Part shown: positions 1-9,636 of the stretch, in pieces
Layout: the number at the start of each line of letters is the position of its first letter
Numbering within the stretch: the first letter of the stretch is position 1
Assembly: GCA_963920665.1 (NCBI GenBank)
Contig: OY987272.1
Location: 9,615,001 to 9,679,000, forward strand
DNA: 64,000 bases
Direction: 5' to 3'
DNA from: Straminergon stramineum
Lineage: Eukaryota; Streptophyta; Bryopsida; Hypnales; Calliergonaceae
The notes under the pieces: generated by a model
The model's database searches: none
Told to the model about the DNA's origin: nothing
What the model saw: the letters and a program-made list of their open reading frames with translations, nothing else
Made by a program: the position numbers and the translations under genes

Positions 1-588
1 AAGAATGAAAATAATGAAGATTGGACTATTTTTTGCTAATTTTCCATCAAGTTTGGAATTAGTAGAAATTAAAGAAGTGTAGATTATAGTCCGACTTGTT
101 CTTGATGTATAGGCAAACATATTTCAAAGAAGTAGAAAACTAAAAAGTAATTTTAGCAATTTCATTAGGCGTCTCATTTGTCAACTCAATGTGTTATTTG
201 TCAAACACTAATGAAGACCTTAGTCAACATCATATTCCCATCATTCATGAAAATAGGTCACCCTATCTCGTGCAAATGGGGCCTTAGTCAAAAATAGGTT
301 GCATACCTTAGCTATTGATTGGCTTTACATAAAGTAAACAACCCTATTACCACCCTAATTTGCAATCTGAATATCTTGGGGCCAAGTCCAAGAGGGTCAC
401 ATACTTGCAAAGGTGTGCATTTATTTCACAAATTAAATCCAAGTAGAATTTTAACTTTCCAATTGAAATTGTAATTTTTGTGAGTTCCTAAAGTGTTCTA
501 TTTTGAAATCACAATATTACCCATAGAGTGGAGTCATAAATGCTCCTATAAACAGTCCATAACCACTTTTCTATATATCTCATGGCAC
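1..588. other. Intergenic AT-rich DNA, nothing recognised
   Basis: AT-rich sequence with no convincing reading frame, RNA gene or repeat boundary. It ends at the TTAA at 589-592 that may be the left edge of a piggyBac-like element. Confidence 0.5.
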
Positions 589-645
589 TTAACCCCTAAA
601 AAACCAACTAGCTAAATTTGGCAATATAGCAATTTTGTGTGGGTA

Positions 646-1586
646 CAGTGGGGTACCAATCAAAATGTCGTTTTCAAATTCGCAGTGACAAAAATTTCAG
701 TATTGCCAACTTTGAAAGCTTCCCAAGAGCTCAAAAATTGGTATTTTACCACGAAATTTTTACCAAAGCATTATATTTAAGTTAATTATATTTCTGACAA
801 ATTTCAAGGCTAAAAGATGCACCGAAAAAAAGTGATTCAAAATCTACCAACATTGGTAGCTGTGGAAATTTTTTCACTGCTACCAACTTTGACAGCCTCC
901 CAAAGATTGAATTATTATTATTTTTCCATGAAATTCTTGGAAAAAAAATATATTTATGTTAATAACATATGATAAAAATTTCAAGACCAAAATATTAATA
1001 CAAAAAAAGATATTAACAATCTACCAACATGTGTCGTTTTGAGAAACAATTGTGAAAACCGTTTCACTACTTCAACTTTGACACCCTCCCAAGGGCTGAA
1101 AAATTGCTTATTTATTATGAAATTTTTTCCACAAAGTTTTTTCTATGTTAATAACATTTTTGAAAAGTTTCAAAGCCAAAAAATTTATACAAAAAAAGAA
1201 ATTCAAAATCTACCAACATGTGTAGCTGTGAAAAACCATTTCACTACTTCCAACTTTGACACCCTCCTAAGGGCTGAAATTTTACTTATTTATCATGAAT
1301 TTTCTTGCACAAGATCCCCTCTATGCTAATAACATGTGTGACAAATTTGAAGGTCAAAAAATTTACACGAAAAAAGAAATCCACAATCTACCAACATGTG
1401 TAGTTGTGAGAAACAATGGGGGAAACCATTTCATTGCTACCAACTTTGACACCCTCTCAACGGTTGAGAAATTGTCTATTTACCATGAAATTTTTGGCAC
1501 AACATGCTCTTTATGAGAACAACATTCGTGCCAAATTTCAAGGTCAAAAAATTTATACAAAAAAAATAATATTTACAATCTACCAA
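646..1586 (+). repeat. Left 941-bp terminal inverted repeat of the Tc1 element, built of degenerate tandem units
   Basis: The arm contains about five degenerate units of 177-190 bp. The shared phrase CAACTTTGA recurs at 707, 884, 1073, 1251 and 1441. Each unit also carries a variant of CCTCCCAAGGGCTGAAA, an A-rich stretch and ATCTACCAACATGTGTAG. Repeated subterminal units may be multiple transposase-binding sites, as in IR/DR-type Tc1 elements; this is an inference. Small open frames in the arm are by-products of the repeat and not genes. Confidence 0.9.
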
Positions 1587-2246
1587 TGTATGTAGTTGTG
1601 AGATACCTTTTATTAAAGACATTGAAATTGTTGAAGTATGTTAGACAATCATGCTTCTAGATTGAAATTCTCCAGATGATGCAATTGCTAATCATAAATG
1701 CTTCTCAAAAAAATCAAGGATAGCCAAATTTAGTTGTGTGCACTTGTCACATCTCAAAGACTGCACTTGTTTAAAAATTGGAGACCATACATGCATGAAG
1801 AAGCTTTTTCCTCTCGATAAGAATGCTTGCATTTACAATAGAGCATTATAGGAGGTGGGATGTGGGATGATGAGAGAAGCAAGTGATGGGTGATTATTTT
1901 CTAAGCACAAGATTGAAACTTTGTGAACATGAATGATTGAGTGCATGAAAGATGAGTTAACTGAGTAAGTCTAGGCTATGTGATAACTGAGTGGATGAGG
2001 CATGGGATGAGTGTTTGAGGATATATGGAGGTATGTGAGATTTTCTTTAAGAGTGAGTGAGGTTATAACTTACATGTGGTGACTGGTGAAGTCTGGTGAA
2101 TGAGTGAGGTTGTGAGGCAAGATGATGGTGAGTGATTGAGGATATGTGAGATTTTTTTCTAATGGCTGAGTGAGGTTATATATGTGCTCAGTGAGTGAGG
2201 CTAGATCATGGTGATTAATTGAAGGCTAGATCATGGTCACTGAGTG

Positions 2247-3254
2247 ATGGCTATTTCAGATGAAACTCGTGCACACATAGTAGGTTTTAGTGAGGTAGGG
2301 AAGATAGGAGTTGACATTGCAGCTATTGTTGGAGTCCATGTTAGAACAATTCAGAGGGTAGTGAAGAAATTTCGAGAAGATGGAACCTATAAGTGCAAAC
2401 CTTGTGGTGGAAGTCATGCTAAAAAGCTTAGTGATGGAGATGTCCGTGCTATTATACGTGTCTCAAAAACTCATTGTCGCTCGACACTCTCTGAGATCAC
2501 TAATATATGTTCTACTCAAGTGTCTAGATTGTCTATTCGAAGGGCCTTACATGAGAGTGGCATTTTCAGTCGAATTGTTGTTAAAAAACCTTTTTTGACA
2601 CATCATCACATGTCTCAACGATTGGCATTTGCTCAAAAGTATTGTGGGTGGAGTGTAAAAGAATGGGAGAGAGTTGTTTGGACAAATGAGTCTACCTTTG
2701 AAGTTGGAAAAAATTCTAGACAAGTTCATATTTGGAGAAATGCATATGAGTGCTATTCATCAAGTTGTATAGTTCCAACTTTTAAGAATGGGAGAACTTC
2801 TTTGATGATTTGGGGTGCATTTTCTGGAGGGCAAAAGTCACAACTTGTTTTTATGCCCAAAGATAGACATTCTGCTATGGATTTTGTTGAAGTGGTCTAC
2901 AATGTTGAGTTGCTTCATTTTATGAGTAGAGTGCCACAGGGATTGCTCATGGAAGATGGCACACTTGTCCATCGTAGCAAAGTATTTGAAGAATGGAGAC
3001 AAACACACCTTTTGGAGAAGCTCGATTGGCCTGCAAATTCTCCTGATCTCAATCCAATTGAAAACCTTTGGAAGATTTTAAAAGATGCTGTGCAACATGG
3101 CCCAATATGTCCAAAAAATTTAGATGACTTGAAGGTAGTTATTGAAAGAGAGTGGAGGTTAATCAATGGTACAAAGCTCCTTCAACTATGTCATTCTATG
3201 CCCTCTAGGTTACAAGCAGTGATTGAGCCAAATGGAGGACATACACGTTGGTAG
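2247..3254 (+). CDS. Tc1-family (DD34E) transposase with Asp-to-Asn at the first catalytic position
   Basis: A 335-residue cut-and-paste transposase, close to the usual 340 residues of Tc1 proteins. The ATG at 2247 is chosen; the codon before it is GTG. The N-terminal 100 residues form two helix-turn-helix DNA-binding units (for example IAAIVGVHVRTIQRVVKKF). The RNase-H-like domain follows. The first catalytic block, normally [W/F][S/T]DE, reads WTNES, so the expected aspartate codon is AAT (Asn). The second block MEDG keeps its Asp. The third is DLNPIENLW, with Glu 34 residues beyond the second Asp, the DD34E spacing. The frame is uninterrupted. The Asn suggests a catalytically dead protein inside an otherwise fresh-looking element. 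The gene is flanked directly by the two long TIRs. Confidence 0.92.
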   Translation: MAISDETRAHIVGFSEVGKIGVDIAAIVGVHVRTIQRVVKKFREDGTYKCKPCGGSHAKKLSDGDVRAIIRVSKTHCRSTLSEITNICSTQVSRLSIRRALHESGIFSRIVVKKPFLTHHHMSQRLAFAQKYCGWSVKEWERVVWTNESTFEVGKNSRQVHIWRNAYECYSSSCIVPTFKNGRTSLMIWGAFSGGQKSQLVFMPKDRHSAMDFVEVVYNVELLHFMSRVPQGLLMEDGTLVHRSKVFEEWRQTHLLEKLDWPANSPDLNPIENLWKILKDAVQHGPICPKNLDDLKVVIEREWRLINGTKLLQLCHSMPSRLQAVIEPNGGHTRW

Positions 3255-4188
3255 ATTGTAAATATTATTTTTTTTGTATAAATTTTTTGACCTTGAAATT
3301 TGGCACGAATGTTGTTCTCATAAAGAGCATGTTGTGCCAAAAATTTCATGGTAAATAGACAATTTCTCAACCGTTGAGAGGGTGTCAAAGTTGGTAGCAA
3401 TGAAATGGTTTCCCCCATTGTTTCTCACAACTACACATGTTGGTAGATTGTGGATTTCTTTTTTCGTGTAAATTTTTTGACCTTCAAATTTGTCACACAT
3501 GTTATTAGCATAGAGGGGATCTTGTGCAAGAAAATTCATGATAAATAAGTAAAATTTCAGCCCTTAGGAGGGTGTCAAAGTTGGAAGTAGTGAAATGGTT
3601 TTTCACAGCTACACATGTTGGTAGATTTTGAATTTCTTTTTTTGTATAAATTTTTTGGCTTTGAAACTTTTCAAAAATGTTATTAACATAGAAAAAACTT
3701 TGTGGAAAAAATTTCATAATAAATAAGCAATTTTTCAGCCCTTGGGAGGGTGTCAAAGTTGAAGTAGTGAAACGGTTTTCACAATTGTTTCTCAAAACGA
3801 CACATGTTGGTAGATTGTTAATATCTTTTTTTGTATTAATATTTTGGTCTTGAAATTTTTATCATATGTTATTAACATAAATATATTTTTTTTCCAAGAA
3901 TTTCATGGAAAAATAATAATAATTCAATCTTTGGGAGGCTGTCAAAGTTGGTAGCAGTGAAAAAATTTCCACAGCTACCAATGTTGGTAGATTTTGAATC
4001 ACTTTTTTTCGGTGCATCTTTTAGCCTTGAAATTTGTCAGAAATATAATTAACTTAAATATAATGCTTTGGTAAAAATTTCGTGGTAAAATACCAATTTT
4101 TGAGCTCTTGGGAAGCTTTCAAAGTTGGCAATACTGAAATTTTTGTCACTGCGAATTTGAAAACGACATTTTGATTGGTACCCCACTG
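3248..4188 (-). repeat. Right 941-bp terminal inverted repeat of the Tc1 element
   Basis: Inverse copy of 646-1586 with matching length. The inner boundary lies just inside the transposase stop region, so the last few codons of the transposase overlap the repeat edge. Open frames on the minus strand at 3318-3539 and 3505-3795 encode the same peptides as those at 1295-1516 and 1039-1329. Confidence 0.9.
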
Positions 4189-4309
4189 TACAAGCTGACC
4201 GCACACACGAACAGAGTTCTCGAACGTGATCAACAAGACTGGGCATGCAATACAAGCAACGAACCATGTATGAAAATCCAAACTGAAGGTGAGGTGTAAC
4301 GGGCAATAC

Positions 4310-4632
4310 TTAGAAGGCTCGCCATGTTCGTCAACTTCTTCTTCGTCCACAATGAAATCAGCCATCTCGTCTTCTTCTCCCAATTCCTCTTCTTCATTCA
4401 ATTCTTCCTCTTCCACCACGTCCTCTGCCGCAGCCCCTGTCACAAAATTTCCTTACTCAACGCCAAAGACATGCACCTTGAATCAGACTCAACAAAAAGC
4501 TGTGAAAGACAACTTCAAGTTGGAACCAACATTTTCACCCAAAACATTTCCACTGCTGAACATACCATCATCTTCTCCGAACAAAGACCTTTTGAGCTCC
4601 TCTTCGGCTGTGCGACCTCTCCTAACACCTCC
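4310..4632 (-). pseudogene. Fragment of an SPT6-like transcription elongation factor gene (two exons and an intron)
   Basis: SPT6 is a histone chaperone and elongation factor of RNA polymerase II. On the minus strand, exon A (4632-4566) reads GRTAEEELKRSLFGEDDG and ends at a GT donor. A 129-bp intron with a CAG acceptor follows, and exon B (4436-4310) reads an acidic stretch ending EEDEMADFIVDEEEVDEHG and then a second GT donor. The splice phases agree. This matches the acidic N-terminal region of plant SPT6, where an SLFG motif precedes DEMADFIVDE. No start codon, no further exons and no S1/YqgF/SH2 domains are present. The fragment abuts the end of a TTAA-type MITE at about 4634, so it looks captured as genomic DNA (intron retained) and is not a working gene. 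It could instead be the remnant of a local gene broken by insertions. Confidence 0.75.
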
Positions 4633-4686
4633 ACGGTTCCAAAATGCCTGATTTCCACGGTCACCAGCCCGGCGTTCAAGGGTTAA

Positions 4687-5507
4687 AACTGGGATTTGAG
4701 TTTTCAGGACAGATTTCCAAAGAAGATTTTCGCAGTCTGGATCACAGAATTAATGCGACGCATCGAAGGTCGTGGCGCAGGGCAAATTTAGATTCAGGGA
4801 CTCTGGGTGTGCAAGGAAAAGTAGCTCGAATGGTTCTTCACAGAACTTTTCTCCCTGTGGTTGCACAGGACCATGAAGAAACTCATACAACCGCACTTCA
4901 AACTTATGAATTCTTCTTAAAAATTGGAAAACTAGAATCAATTTGCGAAATTTTGATCAGAATACACTTTTTTGTTTTGATTAAAAAAATTGAAGGCATT
5001 TTTCAAAAAGAATTGACACAGTTCTCACCTGTGAACAATGCGCTAAATACTGAGTAGAAATGATGGGAATCCTCTCTAGAATCATGTGCCAAAAAACCCA
5101 TGAATTTACAGGCCTTTTCTATTGATAGAGATAATAATCACTGAAATTCTAAATCCAAAATGAGTACCAAACTTGCAGTAACTGAATTATGCATTATTTT
5201 TTTTTCTTAAAACACTCAAATAAAACACAAAAATTAGCACTGATAATATGCTCAAGCCTCTAGAATTCTAGATCCCTAAGGGGTACTATCCATAGTGGAA
5301 ACAAGTTTCATGGATATTGGTCAAATGTGTCAAATTAGTCAGACCATTGTCAATCTAGTGATCTGGTGCATCAATAGAAGCTCCCCTAATGTCCACCAAG
5401 TCTTTTAGGAAAAACTCATCAGTCTCCAAAGTTGCTCCTGAACTGGTTACTTGATCCTGAAGCAGCACCTTTTAGGGTTAAGTATTTTTGTAATGTACTG
5501 GACTGTA
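4687..5507. other. Intergenic DNA, no gene recognised
   Basis: A plus-strand open stretch around 4644-5057 has no recognisable domain and runs through the MITE end, so it is not called. The remainder is AT-rich. Confidence 0.4.
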
Positions 5508-6140
5508 CAGTAGAACTTCCATAAGGTAAGGTAGAAGGCTCATAAGTCGTCCATCTAAGAGCTGAAACTGAATTTTGGGGAGGTGAAACTTATTGAAATA
5601 TGTTTCAGTAAATTTTTCTTGAAAGACAAGAGGAATTGACATCTAACCCAAGTCGTTTCATATTTTTTGGAGCTTTGTAGAATTAGTTATGAATTTTTGA
5701 GGTCGAAATGGCATAGGGCTCTGAAACCGCACACCTCCTCAAGTGTAAACTGTTGGTACATCCCTGTAAAGATGAAAAAAACCCATGTACACGCAGTGTA
5801 CATTTGAGGAGGTGTGCGGTTTTAAAGCTTGTGTGGTTTTCGAGCCTCCTACCTTAATAGCCCCGGGACCAACGGAGAATATTACATTAGAGAGGTTATT
5901 GCTTTAGGGAGGGGTTGCAGCATTAATGACATTTGAAGATATTTTTACTGGGCTTTAATTGTATGGCTCTCTTAGACTGAAGTCATGTAGTCATGTTCAC
6001 CAGAGCAACATGTAGATTCCAAATTCAATCAAAGTTGCCTTTCTTTTTTTCCTTATTTTGGATATCTTCAATGCATTCAGGCCAAGACCAATGAAATAAT
6101 ATCACTTTCTAGAGGTTATTGACTTACAGAAGTTCTACTG
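5508..6140. mobile_element. Pogo-like (Tc1/mariner superfamily) MITE
   Basis: A 633-bp non-coding element flanked by TA (5506-5507 and 6141-6142). The left end reads CAGTAGAACTTCCATAAG. The right end, on the complementary strand, reads CAGTAGAACTTCTGTAAG. These ends resemble the Emigrant-type pogo-like plant MITEs, whose TIRs begin CAGTAAAACCTC. There is no transposase reading frame. Internally it contains a second inverted repeat (5728-5824) and inverted copies of an AAGGTAGAAGGCTC-like phrase at about 5525 and 5848. Confidence 0.8.
5728..5824. repeat. Short inverted repeat inside the pogo-like MITE
   Basis: ACCGCACACCTCCTCAAGTG at 5729 is mirrored near 5800-5823 as an inverse copy with TTGAGGAGGTGTGCGGTT. 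The loop is about 45 bp. It could be a smaller element inserted into the MITE, or a hairpin intrinsic to it. Confidence 0.75.
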
Positions 6141-6516
6141 TAATGTGGTGTCAGCATGCGTAAGTATAATAAATCATCCTTGACTGGAAATGGGGTTGCC
6201 TGCAAAAGTGTCCCCGCACTTTGAAATCACAGAAGAAAGTCATACATACTGTACGTAGTGAATGGAATTTGTGCTCATCAGCACAAACAGCACTCAAAGA
6301 TCTCCATTTCCATTCCATGATCGTCTCTTGTCCTGAAAAAGCTCCACAACTCTCCTCTATACATGCCCGAAAATCACACTCCTCATGCATACGATACAAC
6401 GCCAACGCTAAGTGATGCACACAAAATCGCTCTTCTACAAAAATTCTGGGGCCGAGTTAGCTAGCTACCATAAATTACAAACCAGGTCAATCTACGTCCA
6501 CGGATTCAGCTAGTCA
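6141..6516. other. Downstream flank of the LRR gene
   Basis: No gene seen. It holds the 3' flank of the minus-strand receptor-like protein gene, which would contain its 3' UTR and polyadenylation site. Confidence 0.4.
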
Positions 6517-8643
6517 CTACCTTCCACCAGCTGAAGTCCTTTGCGCAATTACGTCATTTACATGATTTGCTGCATGATAGTAGAGTCCTTGAACTCGGTC
6601 CCGCTCCTTCTTGTGAAAAACGAACCCCCGAGCCGGTTGCCACAGCGAAACCACCATCGCCACCACCGCAAACCCCAACACCAAGCCCACCCCGAAACCA
6701 GGACTCCAAACCACATCCGAAAAAAGAGTAGTTGCGTGACTCCCACTTGGGCAAGCATCTAAAGGTACACCACACAAAAGCGGATTCCCTACAAAGCTGG
6801 AGAGTCCGTTCTTAAAGTTGAAGCCATTAGTAGTCGGAATCTCCCCCGACAAATCATTCCACGCCAGCGACAAGGAGTTTAGCTGATCCAAGTTTCCAAG
6901 CTCCGGAGGAATCGGCCCCGTGAGCTCATTGTAGGCGAGGTTCAAACTCTCCAGCCGCTTCATCCCAGACAGGCGACTTGGGATAGTCCCTGTCAAGTGG
7001 TTATTCTCCAAGCTCAAGCTGTAGAGCGCTACCAAGTTTCCAAAATCAGAGGGTAAATTCCCCTCGATGCTGTTGTTGGACAAGTCCATCACCGTCACCG
7101 ACTTCGTCAGCAAGTTGTAAATGTAGGAGCCGTTTTTCACTGATAATTGGAATCCTCCGTGAGGTTGTAAGGCTCCATCCAAAGAAGACTGGTTCGAGAG
7201 TGTCGTGAGAGCCGTGAGACCAGAGAGATTGCTTGCAATCGTGCCTGTGAAGTCATTGAATGCCAAGTCGAGAATTTGAATGGCGGAGAGTTTCCATATC
7301 CATGAAGGAAATGGTCCAGTTAGGCTGTTGTTAGAGAGGCTCAGCACACGAAGAAACGGAAGAAAAGGCTCCCTGGTGGACTCTGGTAAAGTTCCTGAAA
7401 GAGAATTGCTGCTGAAATCGACGTATAACAAAGTACTGATGTTGAGAAACGCAAATGGGACTTCCCCTGTCAGCGAATTCTCTCGAAAGTCCACCACGGA
7501 TAAATTTTTCTGCGTCCCCCCAATCTCGCCAGGTATGGAGCCCGAAAGCTGGTTCTGCTTCAAGTCGAGGTACACAAGGTTGGTGCAATTGCTTAACGAC
7601 CTCGGAATCTTACCACTGAAACTATTGTTCGTGAGGTGCAACAGCTCAAGCTTTTTGCACTCTCCTAGAGAAGTCGGGATCCCGCCCGTGAATTCATTTC
7701 CTGTGAGATCCACGTACTGAAGAGCCTGCAAAGTGGAGAACAAATCTGGCAAGGCGCCACTAAATCGGTTCCCATACAAATACAAGAAACTCAGGCTTTC
7801 CATTCCACCAAAAGATTCAGGTATACTACCCTCGAGTTCGTTGTTCCCCAGATACAACCCTTGCAACTTCTTCAACTTCCCAAGCTCATCAGGTAGCGTC
7901 CCATTCAACGAGTTATTAGTCATCTTAAACCAAGCGAGTTGAGTGCAGTTTCCTAACGACCCAGGGATGGGTCCAGAAAGCGAGTTATACTGCAAGTTGA
8001 ACGCAGTAAGCCTGGAGCAGTTCCCTAACTCCACCGGAATCCCTCCAGTAAGGTTGTTGTTGTAGACATAAATGTCCCGAAGCTTCTGCAACTGGCCGAG
8101 TTCCTTAGGAAGAGCGCCAGTCAGCTGGTTGTGGTCCACGTGCAAGTAGTCCAGATTTTTGCATAAGCTAAGCTCCGGTGGCAAGGTTCCTGTGAGATTT
8201 GTGTAGGAGAGACTGATGTTTCCCAGGTGAGTGAGGTTGCAAAGGAAGCTCGGGATGCTTCCTCTGAGATTGGTGTTTGTGATGTTAAGCTCCACCACAT
8301 GTCTGGTTGTGGAGTTGCACATCACGCCCTGCCAAGTGCAGTAATTCACGGCGTTGTTTTTGTTCCAGGAGGAGAGAGATGAGAAGGGGTCGAGGACCTG
8401 CTTGATGGAAAGTAAGAGTTCGGATTCTCCCGAAGTGGTGAGAATTGATCTTCTGGACTCTGGTTCTGGTTGTTGTGGACTGAGGTCTGGGGAACATGCT
8501 CCTGCAGGTACTCTTATGACCAAAAGAAAGGGCAACAGAAGGATCCATGGCGCTATGAGATGGGAACGGGAATGGGAATGGGAACATCCGCGTTGCGCCA
8601 TTCTTGAGGCTGGAGGTTTAAAAAAACAGGTACTCTTTGACAT
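6517..8643 (-). CDS. LRR receptor-like protein (no kinase), single exon
   Basis: A 708-residue cell-surface receptor-like protein. The first ATG is at 8643, but the ATG at 8601 (residue 15) is the more likely start because it places a signal peptide (LIAPWILLLPFLLVIRVPAG) near the N terminus. An LRR N-terminal cap follows (about residues 70-110, with CTWQGVMC). After it come roughly 20 plant-type LRRs of the LxxLxLxxNxLxGxIPxxLG kind, rich in N-glycosylation sequons. An island-like break lies around residues 478-517, followed by four more LRRs. A C-terminal cap (LLCGVPLDAC), one transmembrane segment (about 650-668, GFGVGLVLGFAVVAMVVSLW) and a basic cytoplasmic tail of about 40 residues complete it. 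There is no kinase domain, so signalling would need a partner such as a SOBIR1- or SERK-type kinase (family knowledge). The ligand is unknown. Confidence 0.9.
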   Translation of the reverse strand: MSKSTCFFKPPASRMAQRGCSHSHSRSHLIAPWILLLPFLLVIRVPAGACSPDLSPQQPEPESRRSILTTSGESELLLSIKQVLDPFSSLSSWNKNNAVNYCTWQGVMCNSTTRHVVELNITNTNLRGSIPSFLCNLTHLGNISLSYTNLTGTLPPELSLCKNLDYLHVDHNQLTGALPKELGQLQKLRDIYVYNNNLTGGIPVELGNCSRLTAFNLQYNSLSGPIPGSLGNCTQLAWFKMTNNSLNGTLPDELGKLKKLQGLYLGNNELEGSIPESFGGMESLSFLYLYGNRFSGALPDLFSTLQALQYVDLTGNEFTGGIPTSLGECKKLELLHLTNNSFSGKIPRSLSNCTNLVYLDLKQNQLSGSIPGEIGGTQKNLSVVDFRENSLTGEVPFAFLNISTLLYVDFSSNSLSGTLPESTREPFLPFLRVLSLSNNSLTGPFPSWIWKLSAIQILDLAFNDFTGTIASNLSGLTALTTLSNQSSLDGALQPHGGFQLSVKNGSYIYNLLTKSVTVMDLSNNSIEGNLPSDFGNLVALYSLSLENNHLTGTIPSRLSGMKRLESLNLAYNELTGPIPPELGNLDQLNSLSLAWNDLSGEIPTTNGFNFKNGLSSFVGNPLLCGVPLDACPSGSHATTLFSDVVWSPGFGVGLVLGFAVVAMVVSLWQPARGFVFHKKERDRVQGLYYHAANHVNDVIAQRTSAGGR

Positions 8644-9636
8644 TAAGTCTCCTGGGCATTCTCATGTTGGGTGGGGCTGACGGCCCTGTGATATGATGCA
8701 ACCACTGTCAGGTATCAGCATACAGCGTGAATTCAGCAATGACAGCGGATGCTTACTTTGAATCCAGCATGGACATTAATAAGCTCTATGATCGGTAAGA
8801 CAGAAGTGGATTTCATGGCTCGAGCTTGCTGAAAATAACTGTTGGACTGGAAGACGTGATGACGGGGTCAATTCCGATCCCTCTGACGGTCACTTTAGAT
8901 GGCGCGGATTGAAGCAATAAACTTAAAGTTTGAGCCGAAATTACGTGCATTTGGGTTGAACTTACAAGCTTAATCAAACTGTATTCCACTGCATTTTTGA
9001 CACATAGCTTATTGACGCAATTGAGGTAACAAGGGTCCAATATATCTGAAACTAGTATACAGCCGCCATGGAACAAAACAGGGTAAAATGAAAAATATGT
9101 GGTTCTTAAGTCAATTTAGGTGTATGGCTTGGTTCTTATGTCAATGTTGCGGATTCGTACTGTGCAATCTAAGTGGCACTAAGTCATTTGCACGTTGTAG
9201 GGGACGAGAAAGAAAGAGGCCAGAATTACTTGAAAATCTGTAAATACTCAAGGAATGAGAGGGCTCGCCTGAAAAGATGCGAGCTCGTCCATCATTGTCA
9301 CCAACGTAAAGTTGTCGTAAACCTGACTTTCAAGGCTGCCCAGACGAGTTGATGTAGACTGTGCAAAACAGAAGTTACAATAATGAAGGGAAACAGTCCA
9401 AATGTCCAAATTTCAACAAAAGACTCAATAACAAACCTCGTTGGTATGAACATAAACAACCAGCAACGCAACAAGAGGCTCTCTACCTGTAGTGCTGACT
9501 CAAGTTTCAAGTTTCAACTGAGTAAGGTCCTACTCAAACTTCCTCCCATTCATATCGAATGTCGTTTTTATCAAATCAAAGCCTCCTCCCCTTCAATCCA
9601 GAACCAACAAAAAAATACCTGTTGATTTGAACCTAT
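8644..9636. other. Presumed promoter region of the LRR gene and intergenic DNA
   Basis: Upstream of the minus-strand receptor-like protein gene. No convincing open frame. A direct repeat begins at 9441. Confidence 0.4.

Larger units (their letters stand above)
646..4188 (+). mobile_element. Complete Tc1/mariner-type transposon with very long TIRs
   Basis: The element is 3543 bp and is flanked by the TA dinucleotide on both sides (644-645 and 4189-4190), as expected for Tc1/mariner target sites. Its ends read CAGTGGGGTACCAATC and the exact reverse complement. The arms 646-1586 and 3248-4188 are both 941 bp. The reading frames in one arm reappear as identical peptides in the other at exactly mirrored coordinates (sum 4834), so the arms have no net length difference. 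The centre holds a DD34E transposase gene in plus orientation. Near-identical arms suggest a recent insertion or arm homogenisation. Confidence 0.93.
589..4686. mobile_element. Candidate piggyBac-like non-autonomous element carrying an SPT6 fragment, split by a Tc1 element
   Basis: Both edges are TTAA (589-592 and 4683-4686), followed inward by CCCCTAAA on the left and, on the complementary strand, CCCTTGAA on the right. The last 50 bp (4634-4682) closely match the end of a MITE family seen complete at 12620-12841, 31205-31427, 48183-48644 and 59335-59556. Between the edges lie a complete Tc1 element (646-4188) and two exons of an SPT6-like gene (4310-4632). Without the Tc1 insertion the element would be about 550 bp. 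The right edge is well supported. The left edge rests on TTAACCCCTAAA alone and could belong to another copy. TTAA target sites with CCC termini are the hallmark of the piggyBac superfamily. Confidence 0.5.

Noticed and set aside
1039..1516. Two small proteins encoded in the Tc1 TIR
   Set aside because: They recur identically in the other arm and are by-products of the tandem TIR units.
4054..4443. A 129-residue acidic protein on the minus strand as a complete gene
   Set aside because: The acidic part is SPT6 exon B; the rest is intron and Tc1 TIR sequence read through.
4289..4686. Plus-strand serine-rich and phenylalanine-rich open frames
   Set aside because: They are the reverse reading of the acidic SPT6 exon and the MITE end.
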